From NCBI GenBank assembly GCA_003224855.1, contig QHZY01000001.1, positions 1 to 62,757 of the forward strand: a DNA stretch of 62,757 nt. The letters are read 5' to 3'. This DNA is from Acidobacteriota bacterium (GTDB taxonomy: Bacteria; Acidobacteriota; Terriglobia; Terriglobales; Acidobacteriaceae). Numbering within the stretch: position 1 is the first letter of the stretch; each line of letters opens with the position of its first letter. The notes beneath the pieces are model-generated. The model worked only from the letters and a program-made list of their open reading frames with translations. It did not search any database and was not told the DNA's origin. The position numbers and the translations under genes are program-made. Of this stretch, positions 9,077 through 17,267 are shown one piece after another.

Positions 9077-9883
9077 ATGGCGGTCGTGGCCGTACAACAC
9101 GTAAGAAGGATGAGGGGCGGGGCGCAAGGGCACCTGATGCGCTGCTCGGATGGGAATTTTTATGTTGTGAAGTTCAGGAACAATCCGCAACATCTGCGGG
9201 TGCTGGCGAATGAGTTGCTGGCGACGCGACTGAGCGAGGCGGCGGGTTTGCCGGTGGCGGCCGCGCAAGTAGTTGAGGTCGGAGACTGGCTGGTAGAGCA
9301 TACGCCGGAACTGAACATTCAGCTGGCAGGGTCCACAATAAGATGCCAGCCAGGACTGCAGTTTGGATCGCGATACGCGGTGAGTCCGCTGGAAGGACAG
9401 GTATTTGATTATCTGCCGATAGGGATGCTGGAAAGGGTGCGAAATCTTGAGTCGTTTGCGGGGATGCTGGCTATCGACAAATGGATGGGGAATGCGAATG
9501 GCCGGCAGGCGGCGTTCTGGAGGAAGATGCGCGAGCGGCGATACACGGTCACGTTCATCGATCAGGGATATTGTTTTAATGCAGGAGAGTGGACGTTTCC
9601 GGATTATCCGTTGCGCGGGGTGTACGCACGCAATGAAGTGTATGCGACGGTGCAGGGTTGGGAGCAATTCGAGCCGTGGCTGGCGCGAGTGGAAGGCATG
9701 CAGGAACAAGTAATGTGGCAAGCGGCCGAGGAAGTTCCTCCGGAGTGGTATGGAGGAGAGTGGGACGAGTTGGAGAAACTGATCTGTGAACTGCTGAGGC
9801 GGCGTGCCAGAGTAAGAGAGTTGATTGTGGCGTTCAGGAATTCGCCGCGAAGGCCGTTTCCGGAGTGGAGGGACGCGGCGTAG
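9077..9883 (+). CDS. HipA-like kinase family protein (HipA_2 type)
   Basis: The 268-residue protein resembles the compact HipA-like kinases that are usually encoded beside a DUF3037 protein. The N-terminus (VQHVRRMRGGAQGHLMRC) and YVVKFRNN with a candidate ATP-binding Lys at residue 32 fit that family. The catalytic-loop region reads DKWMGNANGRQAAF (about 134-147), and the metal-binding Asp is in FIDQGYCFN (Asp 162). In HipA the loop Asp is catalytic; here the matching position appears to be Asn, so activity is uncertain. It sits between the terminase and portal genes, 90 bases before the DUF3037 gene. It may be a toxin-like or regulatory cargo pair rather than a virion component. GTG 9086 is an alternative start. 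Confidence 0.72.
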   Translation: MAVVAVQHVRRMRGGAQGHLMRCSDGNFYVVKFRNNPQHLRVLANELLATRLSEAAGLPVAAAQVVEVGDWLVEHTPELNIQLAGSTIRCQPGLQFGSRYAVSPLEGQVFDYLPIGMLERVRNLESFAGMLAIDKWMGNANGRQAAFWRKMRERRYTVTFIDQGYCFNAGEWTFPDYPLRGVYARNEVYATVQGWEQFEPWLARVEGMQEQVMWQAAEEVPPEWYGGEWDELEKLICELLRRRARVRELIVAFRNSPRRPFPEWRDAA

Positions 9884-9895
9884 TTCAAAGTGTTG

Positions 9896-9941
9896 AAACC
9901 CAGAGTGCGCAGAGAAATGCCGCCGAGTACGCGGAGAAAAC
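9896..9941 (+). repeat. CGCAGAG/CGCGGAG intergenic repeat, copy 4
   Basis: AAACCCAGAGTGCGCAGAG, TGCCGCCGAGTACGCGGAG and AAAAC fill most of the gap between the HipA-like and DUF3037 genes. Confidence 0.75.
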
Positions 9942-9973
9942 CGATCGGGGATGGATGGGGTGTAATGGGGTGA

Positions 9974-10774
9974 ATGGCTGAAATGAAACAGCTGGAATTC
10001 TTTTTGCTGCGGTATGTGCCGGACGCGGTGAAGGGGGAGTTTATCAATTTCGGAGTTGTCCTGTTGGAGCCCGGCGGCGGGGGAGAGATCCGGCTGCTGA
10101 AAGATTGGCGACGGCTGTTATGCGCCGACCCGGATGCCGACCTCGAATGGCTGCAGGCGATGGAAAAAGATATCCGCGACGAGGTGAAGAGCGCGGTGGG
10201 TCGCGAAGAGTTCTTGAGAAAGATGCAGGATTCGTTTTCAAATTCAGTACAGCTATCGGCGATGCAGGGAGTGACCTCAGAAAATATGGAAGCAGCATTG
10301 CATGACCTCGAGTCTCTCTATCTGAAGACTATCCGCACTCCGGCGCTGAAATACGATGTAGCGGGAAGGCGCAGGCTGGTGGCGCTGGCGGAAGGCGAAT
10401 TCAAGAAAGCGGATGTACTCGGCCTGATCGTACGAAATTTTGATGTTGCAAGATATACCAAGCCAGGCGATCCGCAGAGATTTGATTTTGGATGGTCAGT
10501 GGGAAAAGAGTTCAGGTTTTTGCAGGCGGTCTCGGTAAAGAAGAACATCGAACAAGGAGTGTTGCTGGCGGCGAGATTTCCGGAGATCAGGAAAGCGATT
10601 TTCGCGAAAGACGGGGTCCAGTCGAAAATCACCGCTTTGATAGAGGAAGGTGTGGAGCAGCGGGATGAGATCGGATTCGTATTGGGGATGATGAGGGAGG
10701 CGGAGATCAGAGTAGCCATGGAGAGCGAGATGCCGGCAATCGCCCAGGAGGTCAGGACGGAACTGAGGGTGTAA
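9974..10774 (+). CDS. DUF3037 family protein
   Basis: The 266-residue protein begins with the family-typical LEFFLLRYVPDAVKGEFINFGVV-like pattern (about residues 7-28), where proteins of this family repeatedly show 'RY-P-E-NIGVVL'. The middle and C-terminal parts are helical. It is partnered with the HipA-like gene upstream, an arrangement seen repeatedly in bacteria, which suggests a two-component unit whose mechanism is not established. Start ATG 9974 follows GGGGTGA. A terminator hairpin follows, separating the pair from the portal gene. No signal peptide or membrane segment is present. Confidence 0.78.
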   Translation: MAEMKQLEFFLLRYVPDAVKGEFINFGVVLLEPGGGGEIRLLKDWRRLLCADPDADLEWLQAMEKDIRDEVKSAVGREEFLRKMQDSFSNSVQLSAMQGVTSENMEAALHDLESLYLKTIRTPALKYDVAGRRRLVALAEGEFKKADVLGLIVRNFDVARYTKPGDPQRFDFGWSVGKEFRFLQAVSVKKNIEQGVLLAARFPEIRKAIFAKDGVQSKITALIEEGVEQRDEIGFVLGMMREAEIRVAMESEMPAIAQEVRTELRV

Positions 10775-10804
10775 GGAAATCTAGAGCGTCGCGGATGAGA
10801 TGAG

Positions 10805-10829
10805 GCACAGCGCAGGCTGTGCTTTTTTC
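10805..10829 (+). terminator. Rho-independent terminator after the HipA-like/DUF3037 pair
   Basis: GCACAGC (10805-10811) pairs with GCTGTGC (10816-10822) across GCAG and is followed by six T residues. Confidence 0.7.
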
Positions 10830-10870
10830 TTTTGGCTATCAGCGGGCGAAAGTTGTTGCCACGGTTTTTC

Positions 10871-10888
10871 GCGGGCAAGGGCGCCCGC
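10871..10888. repeat. Short GC-rich palindrome (REP-like)
   Basis: GCGGGC pairs with GCCCGC across a 6-base loop, 30 bases before the portal start. A related palindrome lies at 60902-60921. Confidence 0.5.
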
Positions 10889-10917
10889 GGCACACACAGA
10901 GATAAGAGAAAACAATT

Positions 10918-12123
10918 ATGAGCATACGAGAAAAGTTGAGCGGCGCAATGCGCCGGATGGCAGGGGTGTCGCTGGCCGGAGGACGCGAGGGCAAAAGGAG
11001 AACCGTGCCGCTGCCCTCCATCCTGAATACTTACGGACCGCGGCCGGAGGTGTATCCGAAACTGTCGCCGATGAACTTGCGGCGATTCGCGGAGACGCCG
11101 GTAGCGCGGAAGGCTATCAACACGATTAAAGACCGCATTGCCGGTATGCGCTGGCAGGTGCAGCTCAGGGCCGGCTCCGGAACAGAGCCGGCGGATGCGG
11201 AGCAACGGATCAGGTATCTGACCCAGAACTTTAATTCGCCCAATAATGAGGACTCATTCCGCTCGCTGGCGGAACAGGTGCTTGAGGACATTATTGTGGG
11301 CGGATTCGGCGCGATCGAGATGGAGAGCACCGGTGATCCGCAGAAACCGCTGCTGCTCTGGCCGGTAGATGGCGCAACCATTCGAATCAAGGGAGATTGG
11401 GACGGAGCGCCTGGTTCCGCTCGTTATGTGCAGGTGACGAACCGCTATGGCGGGCAGGAACCAGTAGCGCTGGCAGACGACGAGCTGATGTACATCCGGC
11501 TAAATCCGAGAACGCACACGCCGTTTGGCTTGGGGCGGCTGGAGGTGGCATTTGAAACCATCAATTCGTTCCTGGGCGCGCATCGGTTCGCGGCACGGCT
11601 GGCGTCGAATTCGGTGGTGGAGTATGCGCTGTGGCTGCAGGGCTTGACGGCGGAACATCACGAGCGCCTGATTCGCTGGTGGCAGGACGAGATTGAGGGA
11701 ACAGGGCGGGTTCCAATCCTGACTTTCGATACCAAGCCGGAAGTGCTGCGGTTCGGGGGAGGAACGGATGCGGATTTGCGATTGCAATGGCAGGAGTTCC
11801 TGCTGCGAATTATCGCGGATGCGTTTGATCTGCCGCCGCAGGCGCTTGGACTGGAGCGGGATGTAAATCGCTCGACCGCAAGCGAAATGACAGACCACGC
11901 GTTCCAGCACGCGATCGTGCCGACTGCGAGATTGCTGGCGGAACATCTGACGCGGGATGCGATTGCGAAGAAACTCGGATGGCACGATCTGGAATTCGTG
12001 TTTCTCGATATGGACACCAGTGGAAGCGCGCTGGAGCAGGCGCAGGTGCAAGAGATTCTGCTAAGGAACGGTGTGGTGACAGTGAACGAGGTAAGAAAAA
12101 TGCGGGGCTTGGCGACGTTGTGA
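10918..12123 (+). CDS. Phage portal protein
   Basis: The 401-residue product matches HK97-type portals. A variable N-terminus is followed by SPMNLRRFAETPVARKAINTIKDRIAG (about residues 44-70), the typical portal helix, and then EQVLEDIIVGGFGAIEME (about 117-134) and the clip/stem region. A conserved DLPPQALGLERDVNRSTASE stretch (about 303-322) is characteristic. It would form the dodecameric ring at the capsid vertex through which DNA is packaged. Length fits the family (380-450). The ATG follows a purine-rich AGATAAGAG. It is separated from its terminase by the HipA-like/DUF3037 insert, which is unusual because the two are normally adjacent. Confidence 0.85.
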   Translation: MSIREKLSGAMRRMAGVSLAGGREGKRRTVPLPSILNTYGPRPEVYPKLSPMNLRRFAETPVARKAINTIKDRIAGMRWQVQLRAGSGTEPADAEQRIRYLTQNFNSPNNEDSFRSLAEQVLEDIIVGGFGAIEMESTGDPQKPLLLWPVDGATIRIKGDWDGAPGSARYVQVTNRYGGQEPVALADDELMYIRLNPRTHTPFGLGRLEVAFETINSFLGAHRFAARLASNSVVEYALWLQGLTAEHHERLIRWWQDEIEGTGRVPILTFDTKPEVLRFGGGTDADLRLQWQEFLLRIIADAFDLPPQALGLERDVNRSTASEMTDHAFQHAIVPTARLLAEHLTRDAIAKKLGWHDLEFVFLDMDTSGSALEQAQVQEILLRNGVVTVNEVRKMRGLATL

Positions 12124-12170
12124 GTGCGTTCGCGAAAAGCGAAACGCGAGATGCGATTTGCGAAAACAAC

Positions 12171-12222
12171 CGGTTCTCAGGCCTCAGTTCTCAGTTCTCA
12201 GTTCTTGGTTCTTGGTAACTAA
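12171..12222. repeat. TCAGTTC / TTGGTTC short tandem repeats
   Basis: GTTCTCAGGCCTCAG and then TCTCAGTTCTCAG and TTCTTGGTTCTTGG repeat between the portal and protease-like genes. No open frame is present. Confidence 0.65.
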
Positions 12223-12249
12223 TTTTGGAGCGTTCACAGGAGAGTGATT

Positions 12250-12789
12250 GTGGAAACGAGTCTTGATCTGGAAGCGATGGCGCTGCAGATGCCATATGTG
12301 GCGAAACATCCGAACCGAACGGAGTTTCATGGTGTGTTGACGCTGGTGGACTCGGTTTCGGACCGGGCGCCTTCGGGAGCGCGCGGGCATCGGGTAATGC
12401 TGACCAAGAAGGCGGCGGAAGAGGCATTGCCGTCACTGCTGGGAATGGCGCTCGACTATTCGCCGAGCCTGGACCGGCATGACATGCAACGAAAAGTGGG
12501 CGTGATCACACGGGCCGACATTGTGGGCAGAAAGCTGCAGGTCGGAGGACATCTGTTCGAGAAAGATTTCCCGGAGATCGTGGAAGAAGTGAGGCGGAGC
12601 CAGCGGAGAGAGTTGTTGTCAGAACCGGGAATGACTGGCGAACTGCTGGGAATGTCGTACGAAGTCACCAACACCAGTGTTGCAGATTCACGGAGCAGCG
12701 TCTGGATGCTGACGCGGGTGACGTTTACGGGCGCTGCGATCCTTAAACGGGAGAAGGCAGCATACCGAGATACACGGATCGAGTTGTGA
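12250..12789 (+). CDS. Capsid maturation protease-like (prohead protease candidate)
   Basis: About 179 residues lie between portal and scaffold genes, where the prohead protease normally sits. FHGVLTLVDSVSD near the start, then MALDYSPSLDRHDMQRKVGVIT, VGGHLFEKDFPEI and ELLGMSYEVTNTSV resemble capsid protease-fold proteins that contain 'GVI' and 'GMS-E' strands. I cannot place a full catalytic triad, so protease activity is inferred from position and partial motifs. Two GTG codons can start it (12244, 12250). AGGAG at 12238-12242 gives the better spacing to 12250. Confidence 0.55.
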   Translation: METSLDLEAMALQMPYVAKHPNRTEFHGVLTLVDSVSDRAPSGARGHRVMLTKKAAEEALPSLLGMALDYSPSLDRHDMQRKVGVITRADIVGRKLQVGGHLFEKDFPEIVEEVRRSQRRELLSEPGMTGELLGMSYEVTNTSVADSRSSVWMLTRVTFTGAAILKREKAAYRDTRIEL

Positions 12790-12844
12790 GCTTGAGACCG
12801 GAAATGCGTTCGTGAAGCACGCAGGAAAATATACGGGAGGAACA

Positions 12845-13261
12845 ATGAACGAAGAATTGTCACGGCAGATGATTGAAACAGCAGACAGGCTGGCGGGAGC
12901 AGCGGATTCACTGAACCGTGTTCTAGACAGGCTGGACGCGCAACAGGAAGCCTTGAATACCAGGGTAGACCGGATTGTAGCGGCAGTGGAAGAAAGCGAG
13001 CAGGAGGGCGATCTCGAGAGTATGCGCAAGTTGCAGGAGCGAGTGGCCGAACTGGAGAAGAACAACAGTGATCTGAAGGCGCAGGCGGTAAGGGTTGCGC
13101 GAAAGACCTTGTCGCCGGCAGTTTCAGCGTTGTTGGGAAAAGAGTACGAGAGTGTGGACAAGATGGATGCCGCAAAGCTGGACCGCGCGCTTAAGACTCT
13201 AAGCGTGGAGCAGCGGATCGCGGTAAAGGCGGAGATGGCAAGGGCCGGGATGATTGAGTAA
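12845..13261 (+). CDS. Scaffold-like coiled-coil protein
   Basis: ATG 12845 is preceded by GGGAGG at good spacing, so I prefer it to the longer frame from 12812. The 138-residue product is almost entirely charged helix: residues 1-75 carry heptad-like Leu/Val/Ile spacing (LNRVLDRLDAQQEALNTRV, LQERVAELEKNNSDL). Residues 90-138 form a compact basic tail. Size, helicity and position directly before the major capsid gene suggest a capsid scaffold or an assembly chaperone. No sequence family was recognised. Confidence 0.5.
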   Translation: MNEELSRQMIETADRLAGAADSLNRVLDRLDAQQEALNTRVDRIVAAVEESEQEGDLESMRKLQERVAELEKNNSDLKAQAVRVARKTLSPAVSALLGKEYESVDKMDAAKLDRALKTLSVEQRIAVKAEMARAGMIE

Positions 13262-13352
13262 CTGATCGGGAGAGACGCGCCAGATTCCTGGCTCCGCGAA
13301 AAAAAGCGCGGGTGCTCGGGATGAGCGAGTTTGCGGGAGACATTTCGGATTG

Positions 13353-13382
13353 AAGGCGCGACCAAGTCGCGCCTTTTGTTTT
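13353..13382 (+). terminator. Strong terminator-like hairpin upstream of the capsid gene
   Basis: AAGGCGCGAC (13353-13362) pairs perfectly over 10 bp with GTCGCGCCTT (13366-13375) with a CAA loop and a T-rich tail. It lies 31 bases before the ATG at 13413, so it ends the upstream transcript or protects the 5' end of a separate capsid mRNA. Confidence 0.65.
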
Positions 13383-13412
13383 GGAGTAAATCACAAATCT
13401 TGAGGAGACAAC

Positions 13413-14384
13413 ATGAAAGCACAATTCATTGATCTGCACGCGGCGGCGGATTTTATCGGGCCAGGCGCGTTGGAGGTCAATCGCTATCAAACGGAAATCA
13501 CAGACATCGTGCGGCGGCGTGGGGCGTTCGGGCAAAGAATCAAGCAGGTACCGGCGACCGGACATCCTTCACGGTTCTTTGAGCAGACCACGATCAACGC
13601 GCCCAGCGCGGCAACAGCCTTCGTCGATCAACGAAATATTGTGGCGACCGTGGGCAGTCCAACCAGAGTGGAGCGCAGCGTGCCGTTGAAAGCGCTGGTT
13701 TCACAGATCAACTACAACCTGTTCGACCTGGAAGTGGGCGCACAGCAGAGCCAGTTCGCGTTTCTGCAGGCCAAGGACCTGGCGGATTCAGTAGAAGGCC
13801 TGCTGCGTACGCATGATGTGGCGTTGTGGAACGGCAACGACACATCACTGAGCGCGCCGGCCACGACCCAGTACTTCGGCGCGATCGGACAGATTCAGGG
13901 CGGCGGAAGCACACATACCGTGCAGACGACCGAGAGCATCGTGGATGGGATCAAGGGCGTGATCGCATCGATGGTGGCGAATTCGTCTTTCGAAGCGCGG
14001 CCGAGCGCGATCTATGCGAACCCGGTCCTGCTCGATCTGATTGACCGCGAACTCAAGACCGAGTTCAACGTGGTGCTGTCGACGACCGAGATCACAGGCG
14101 GGGTGCGAGTGAAGAGCCTTTCGACCCAGGCGGGCGAGCTTCCGCTGATTCCCGAATGGGCGCTGGGTTTCACCGGCACTCCTGGAAGCGGGACGGCGGT
14201 GCTGCCCTGCTACATCGTCTCGGAAGACATGATCGAGTATCACTGGCTGACCGATCAGAATCCACGGGCGTTCCAGCTGGGGCTGCAGGGAGCACTGGCA
14301 TCGCAGATGGTGGTGGTGAAGTTCGGCGGCATCGTGGTGAAGGGCGCGTCTTACGCGCACTACGAAGTAAAAGTGAACCGGTAA
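13413..14384 (+). CDS. Major capsid protein (HK97-like fold predicted)
   Basis: The 323-residue protein has an Ala-rich N-terminus, a mid-region rich in beta strands and a C-terminal section (WLTDQNPRAFQLGLQGALASQMVVVKFGGIVVKG, about 277-310) typical of phage major capsid proteins. DVALWNGNDTSL (about 136-147) corresponds to the loop-rich region. The SD AGGAG precedes ATG by 7 bases, the best ribosome site in the cluster, as expected for the most abundant virion protein. It follows protease-like and scaffold-like genes and precedes connector candidates, the standard siphophage order. Confidence 0.78.
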   Translation: MKAQFIDLHAAADFIGPGALEVNRYQTEITDIVRRRGAFGQRIKQVPATGHPSRFFEQTTINAPSAATAFVDQRNIVATVGSPTRVERSVPLKALVSQINYNLFDLEVGAQQSQFAFLQAKDLADSVEGLLRTHDVALWNGNDTSLSAPATTQYFGAIGQIQGGGSTHTVQTTESIVDGIKGVIASMVANSSFEARPSAIYANPVLLDLIDRELKTEFNVVLSTTEITGGVRVKSLSTQAGELPLIPEWALGFTGTPGSGTAVLPCYIVSEDMIEYHWLTDQNPRAFQLGLQGALASQMVVVKFGGIVVKGASYAHYEVKVNR

Positions 14385-14399
14385 GAGCGGCTGCCGGTG

Positions 14400-14476
14400 A
14401 TTTGTTGCGGGTTGTTGGCTATTGGTCATTGGTCATTGGTTATTGGTTGTTGGCCAGTGACCAATAGCCATTGGTT
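14400..14476. repeat. ATTGGTCATTGGT hexamer repeats
   Basis: Copies of ATTGGT/GTTGGC units run through the 113-base gap after the capsid gene. CCAATAGCCATTGGT at the end is an inverted partner of GGCTATTGG near 14417, so the region can fold into a long imperfect hairpin. Confidence 0.65.
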
Positions 14477-14497
14477 TTATGTGGAATGGAAACCTCT

Positions 14498-15124
14498 ATG
14501 AACTATCTATCACCATCAGAATATGAATCTTTCGGATTGGAAGCGACCACGCCGGCAGCGCTGATTCTGGCCGCGTCGTCAGTTATCGATTCGCACTGTC
14601 GCAGGGCGACGCTGGGAGTGGCGCAGTACGACGAACGGCTGCGCATCCAGGCGGGACGCAACGTGGTTCGAGTCACTTACATACCGCTGGCGATTGTAAC
14701 GCCGGCGACCAGCGCCATTGTCTCGGCCCGGGGACGTTATGCGGTCCCGCGCAGAGGCGAATGGCCGTTTGACGATTTGAGTTCAGATGTGGCGTTGATG
14801 TTCGGCTTGCCAGGAACCTGGAACACCATTGATCCGGCATCGATCGATGCGTTCGCCGATACCGGAGAGCTGACGCTGCCGGTAAATGCGATTGGGCTTG
14901 GTTATAGCGAGATCGAACTGGTGTACACGGCGGGGCTGCCGGTGATACCGGACGGGGTGAAGGTGGCGTGCGCACAAGTGGTGCGCAATGCGCAGGCGAC
15001 ACCGGCACTGAACGTGAAGGCAGAACGAATCGATCATCTGCGACTCGACTACTTCGCTGACACGCTGCTTGACCAGACGGTACGGTCGCTGCTTCAGCCG
15101 TACGTCGCACAGAAGGTGGGCTAG
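14498..15124 (+). CDS. Head-tail connector candidate
   Basis: I choose ATG 14498 (GGAATGG upstream) over TTG 14471 and ATG 14486, giving 208 residues. The opening YLSPSEYESFGLEATTPAALILAASSVIDSHCRR is a helix-rich segment like that of gp6-type head-tail adaptors, which begin with 'T--EYL-LP-E--IE--L-AA---IE---'. The remainder is beta-rich, with a helical C-terminus. Position right after the major capsid gene supports an adaptor on the portal ring. No catalytic motif is visible. Its stop lies 2 bases before the next start. Confidence 0.5.
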   Translation: MNYLSPSEYESFGLEATTPAALILAASSVIDSHCRRATLGVAQYDERLRIQAGRNVVRVTYIPLAIVTPATSAIVSARGRYAVPRRGEWPFDDLSSDVALMFGLPGTWNTIDPASIDAFADTGELTLPVNAIGLGYSEIELVYTAGLPVIPDGVKVACAQVVRNAQATPALNVKAERIDHLRLDYFADTLLDQTVRSLLQPYVAQKVG

Positions 15125-15126
15125 CC

Positions 15127-15531
15127 ATGACGCAGATATTCGGTACAGCAATACAACGAGCTGCTGAGGCGATGATGCGGGCGCTTGGCGGATCGGAAAT
15201 CAGTTTGTTATTGCCGATTCTGCTGATGCCAGATGATCCGGGTGCACAACTTGGGCTGGTGGACCCAGGCGTCGAGGAAGTGAGGCTCTCTCCGGTAGTG
15301 ATACGCAACCTGCCGACGGAGAGTGCAGGACCGCGGCGACGACTGGAATTTCTTATTCCGGCGACCATCGTGGCTGTGGAGCTTCGAGACAGGAACGTGG
15401 CCTCGGCGCAGGCGTTGTTTGGGGGAGCGCTGGGGATTAATTACGACAATGAGTTGTTTCACATGGAGAGTTTTCTGCCGGAGTACTTTGGCGGGATGAC
15501 TTATCTGTACCGGGTGATGGCGGTGGAGTGA
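15127..15531 (+). CDS. Small phage head-tail joining candidate, hypothetical
   Basis: The 134-residue protein starts 2 bases after the connector-like gene, so translation is probably coupled. It is a mixed alpha/beta protein without membrane or signal segments. SLLLPILLMPDDPGAQLGLVDP and the mid-region strand LEFLIPATIVAVELRDR are distinctive but match no family I know. From gene order it could be a head-closure or neck protein. Confidence 0.45.
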   Translation: MTQIFGTAIQRAAEAMMRALGGSEISLLLPILLMPDDPGAQLGLVDPGVEEVRLSPVVIRNLPTESAGPRRRLEFLIPATIVAVELRDRNVASAQALFGGALGINYDNELFHMESFLPEYFGGMTYLYRVMAVE

Positions 15532-15545
15532 GTTTTGTAAAAGGC

Positions 15546-15597
15546 TAAATCTTAAACGCAGAGCACGCAGAGTAAGGCCGCGGAGGGCGCAGAGAAG
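15546..15597 (+). repeat. CGCAGAG intergenic repeat, copy 5
   Basis: AAATCTTAAACGCAGAGC, ACGCAGAGTAAGGCCGCGG and AGGGCGCAGAG follow the stop at 15531. A second subtype, TTACCACGATCGATACGAAG, follows at 15624-15650. The 216-base gap holds no other feature. Confidence 0.75.
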
Positions 15598-15747
15598 GGC
15601 CCGGCCTGGAGCGAACAGCAACGTTACCACGATCGATACGAAGGTATACGAAGGAAGCCCTGAGGGCGAAGAGGAAGCGCCGCAGAGAGATTACAGTTTG
15701 CTGGCGGACAGGAATCCACGCCCCACACGGGCAAGGGTGAATACACA

Positions 15748-16281
15748 ATGCAATTTGCGAAGGACAGTTTCTACATGGCACTCCGGGACAGGCTGGCGTC
15801 ATTGAATCCGCAGCGAACGGTGACCGTCAATGGAGTCAGCAGGCCGGCGGTGATAGTCGCAGAGAACGAGGTGGTGGTTCCAGTGGAGCCGTTGCCGGAC
15901 ACGTTTTACATCGAATGGGGAGCAGCGCAGTTTGTCACTGAGCCGCGAGGCAGCCGGGCGCTGCTGGGAATGGACTGCACAATTTCGCATCACACGTTTG
16001 GAACGGTTGAAAGCGGAGTTGATCGCGGACGCACGCTGGCTGAGCTCGATATGGAGTTGAGCGCGATCTGCCAGCCGCCAAAAACGGCAAAGCAGGATTT
16101 TTCGCAGACTCCCAGCGTGGATTCGGGAACGAATGTTTTCTGGACAATGCCGCAGCTTGGAGCAGTTTCCGGCAGCCTGGGAGCAAAGCAGGAGACACTG
16201 CCGGCGAAGAGCCAATCCACGCGACTGGAAAGGCGCGCGCAACTGAAAGTGTATTTCTTTTCTGAGGGGAGTTCGCTATGA
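15748..16281 (+). CDS. Tail-completion / tail-terminator candidate
   Basis: The 177-residue protein opens with a helix (FAKDSFYMALRDRLASLNPQR) followed by beta strands, as in minor tail-completion proteins that begin 'I---L-A-LA---P---V'. A WGAAQFVTEPRGSRALLGMDC stretch lies near residues 56-77. Its TGA overlaps the start of the next gene by 4 bases (ATGA), so the two are translationally coupled. Position between neck and tail-tube candidates supports the call. No family was firmly recognised. Confidence 0.45.
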   Translation: MQFAKDSFYMALRDRLASLNPQRTVTVNGVSRPAVIVAENEVVVPVEPLPDTFYIEWGAAQFVTEPRGSRALLGMDCTISHHTFGTVESGVDRGRTLAELDMELSAICQPPKTAKQDFSQTPSVDSGTNVFWTMPQLGAVSGSLGAKQETLPAKSQSTRLERRAQLKVYFFSEGSSL

Positions 16282-17261
16282 GCACGACGCCGCTGCGACC
16301 GGCAATGGTTCCGGTCAGCAGACGTATGCGGGCGTACTTCGCGCCTCTTGATCGAAACAGTGGAACCCCGGCAATGTTTGATCCGAGCAAGCATGCCGCA
16401 GGGTTTCAACTCGATGCTCCGCCTGCGCCATGGGTCGACCTGGGGTGGGTTGAAAATGTTCAACGATCGAATCTGACAACCGGCACTCCCCTGACAGCGG
16501 GCCCGCGAGGAGTTGCAGTCGGGCAGTTTCGTGGACCGCTACAGGCGAGAGTGGAGTTTGAGTTCCGGGAGTGGGGCAAGCTGCAGATGGCGCTGGCCAA
16601 CGGATCGGAACAGATGAACGTGCTGGCGAGTGATCCGAATGCTGACGCGCAGGCATCGGGCGGAAACGCAGTTGCGGCGATTGCGGTGCTGGGGGGATCC
16701 ACCGCGAGTGAGATCGTGCTGGGCATGGGAGCGGTGGACAGTTTCAATGCGGGTGATCTGGTGGCCGTGGATGTGGATTACCAGCAGCAGACTGGATACG
16801 TTGGCAACGGGATCAGTGCGGCTTATGTGAATGATCCGGTGGATGTGAACCGGGATGCGAACTACGTTCGAAGAGTGACGTTCAATGTGGGGCGGGTCGC
16901 GCAGAAAACTGCGACATCATTGGTGTTGGCGCAAGCGTTGCTGGGCGGGGCTCCGGTGACTGGATCCGGAGCGCAGAAGGTACTGGGATTTGTGGATCGG
17001 GAGATGGGTGGGTTCTTTCAGGATTGGTCGGGAATGTTGGTGGCGGAAGAAGACTCGGGTGGGCGGATCTATTTTTATTATCCGCATTTGAGTCCGGTGA
17101 GTGCGGCGAGCGAGGAAGCGAAGGTCGAGATTGCTGGTGGGATCACGGCTCTGGCTTTGAAAGCCAGTTTCTTAGCCATGGGACATCGGGATGAGAATGA
17201 TGGGCAGATGGTGATCTGTTATCGAAGTTATTTTCCGGCGACGATGGCGGGAGTGTATTAG
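16278..17261 (+). CDS. Tail-tube (major tail protein) candidate
   Basis: The 327-residue protein is beta-rich with no membrane segments. WVDLGWVENVQRSN (about 54-67) and the repeated small strands with Gly/Ala/Val content suit a tail-tube or structural tail protein. It overlaps the preceding gene by ATGA. A major tail protein is expected here in siphophage order, before the tape measure gene. Alternatively it could be a second structural protein, because no tape measure follows. Confidence 0.48.
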   Translation: MSTTPLRPAMVPVSRRMRAYFAPLDRNSGTPAMFDPSKHAAGFQLDAPPAPWVDLGWVENVQRSNLTTGTPLTAGPRGVAVGQFRGPLQARVEFEFREWGKLQMALANGSEQMNVLASDPNADAQASGGNAVAAIAVLGGSTASEIVLGMGAVDSFNAGDLVAVDVDYQQQTGYVGNGISAAYVNDPVDVNRDANYVRRVTFNVGRVAQKTATSLVLAQALLGGAPVTGSGAQKVLGFVDREMGGFFQDWSGMLVAEEDSGGRIYFYYPHLSPVSAASEEAKVEIAGGITALALKASFLAMGHRDENDGQMVICYRSYFPATMAGVY

Positions 17262-17267
17262 GCAGCA

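Noticed and set aside
10871-10888. Terminator before portal
   Set aside because: The stem is not followed by a T tract; it is classed as a palindromic repeat.
14400-14476. CRISPR-like array
   Set aside because: Units are only 6-13 bases, imperfect and contiguous, without regular spacers or cas genes nearby.
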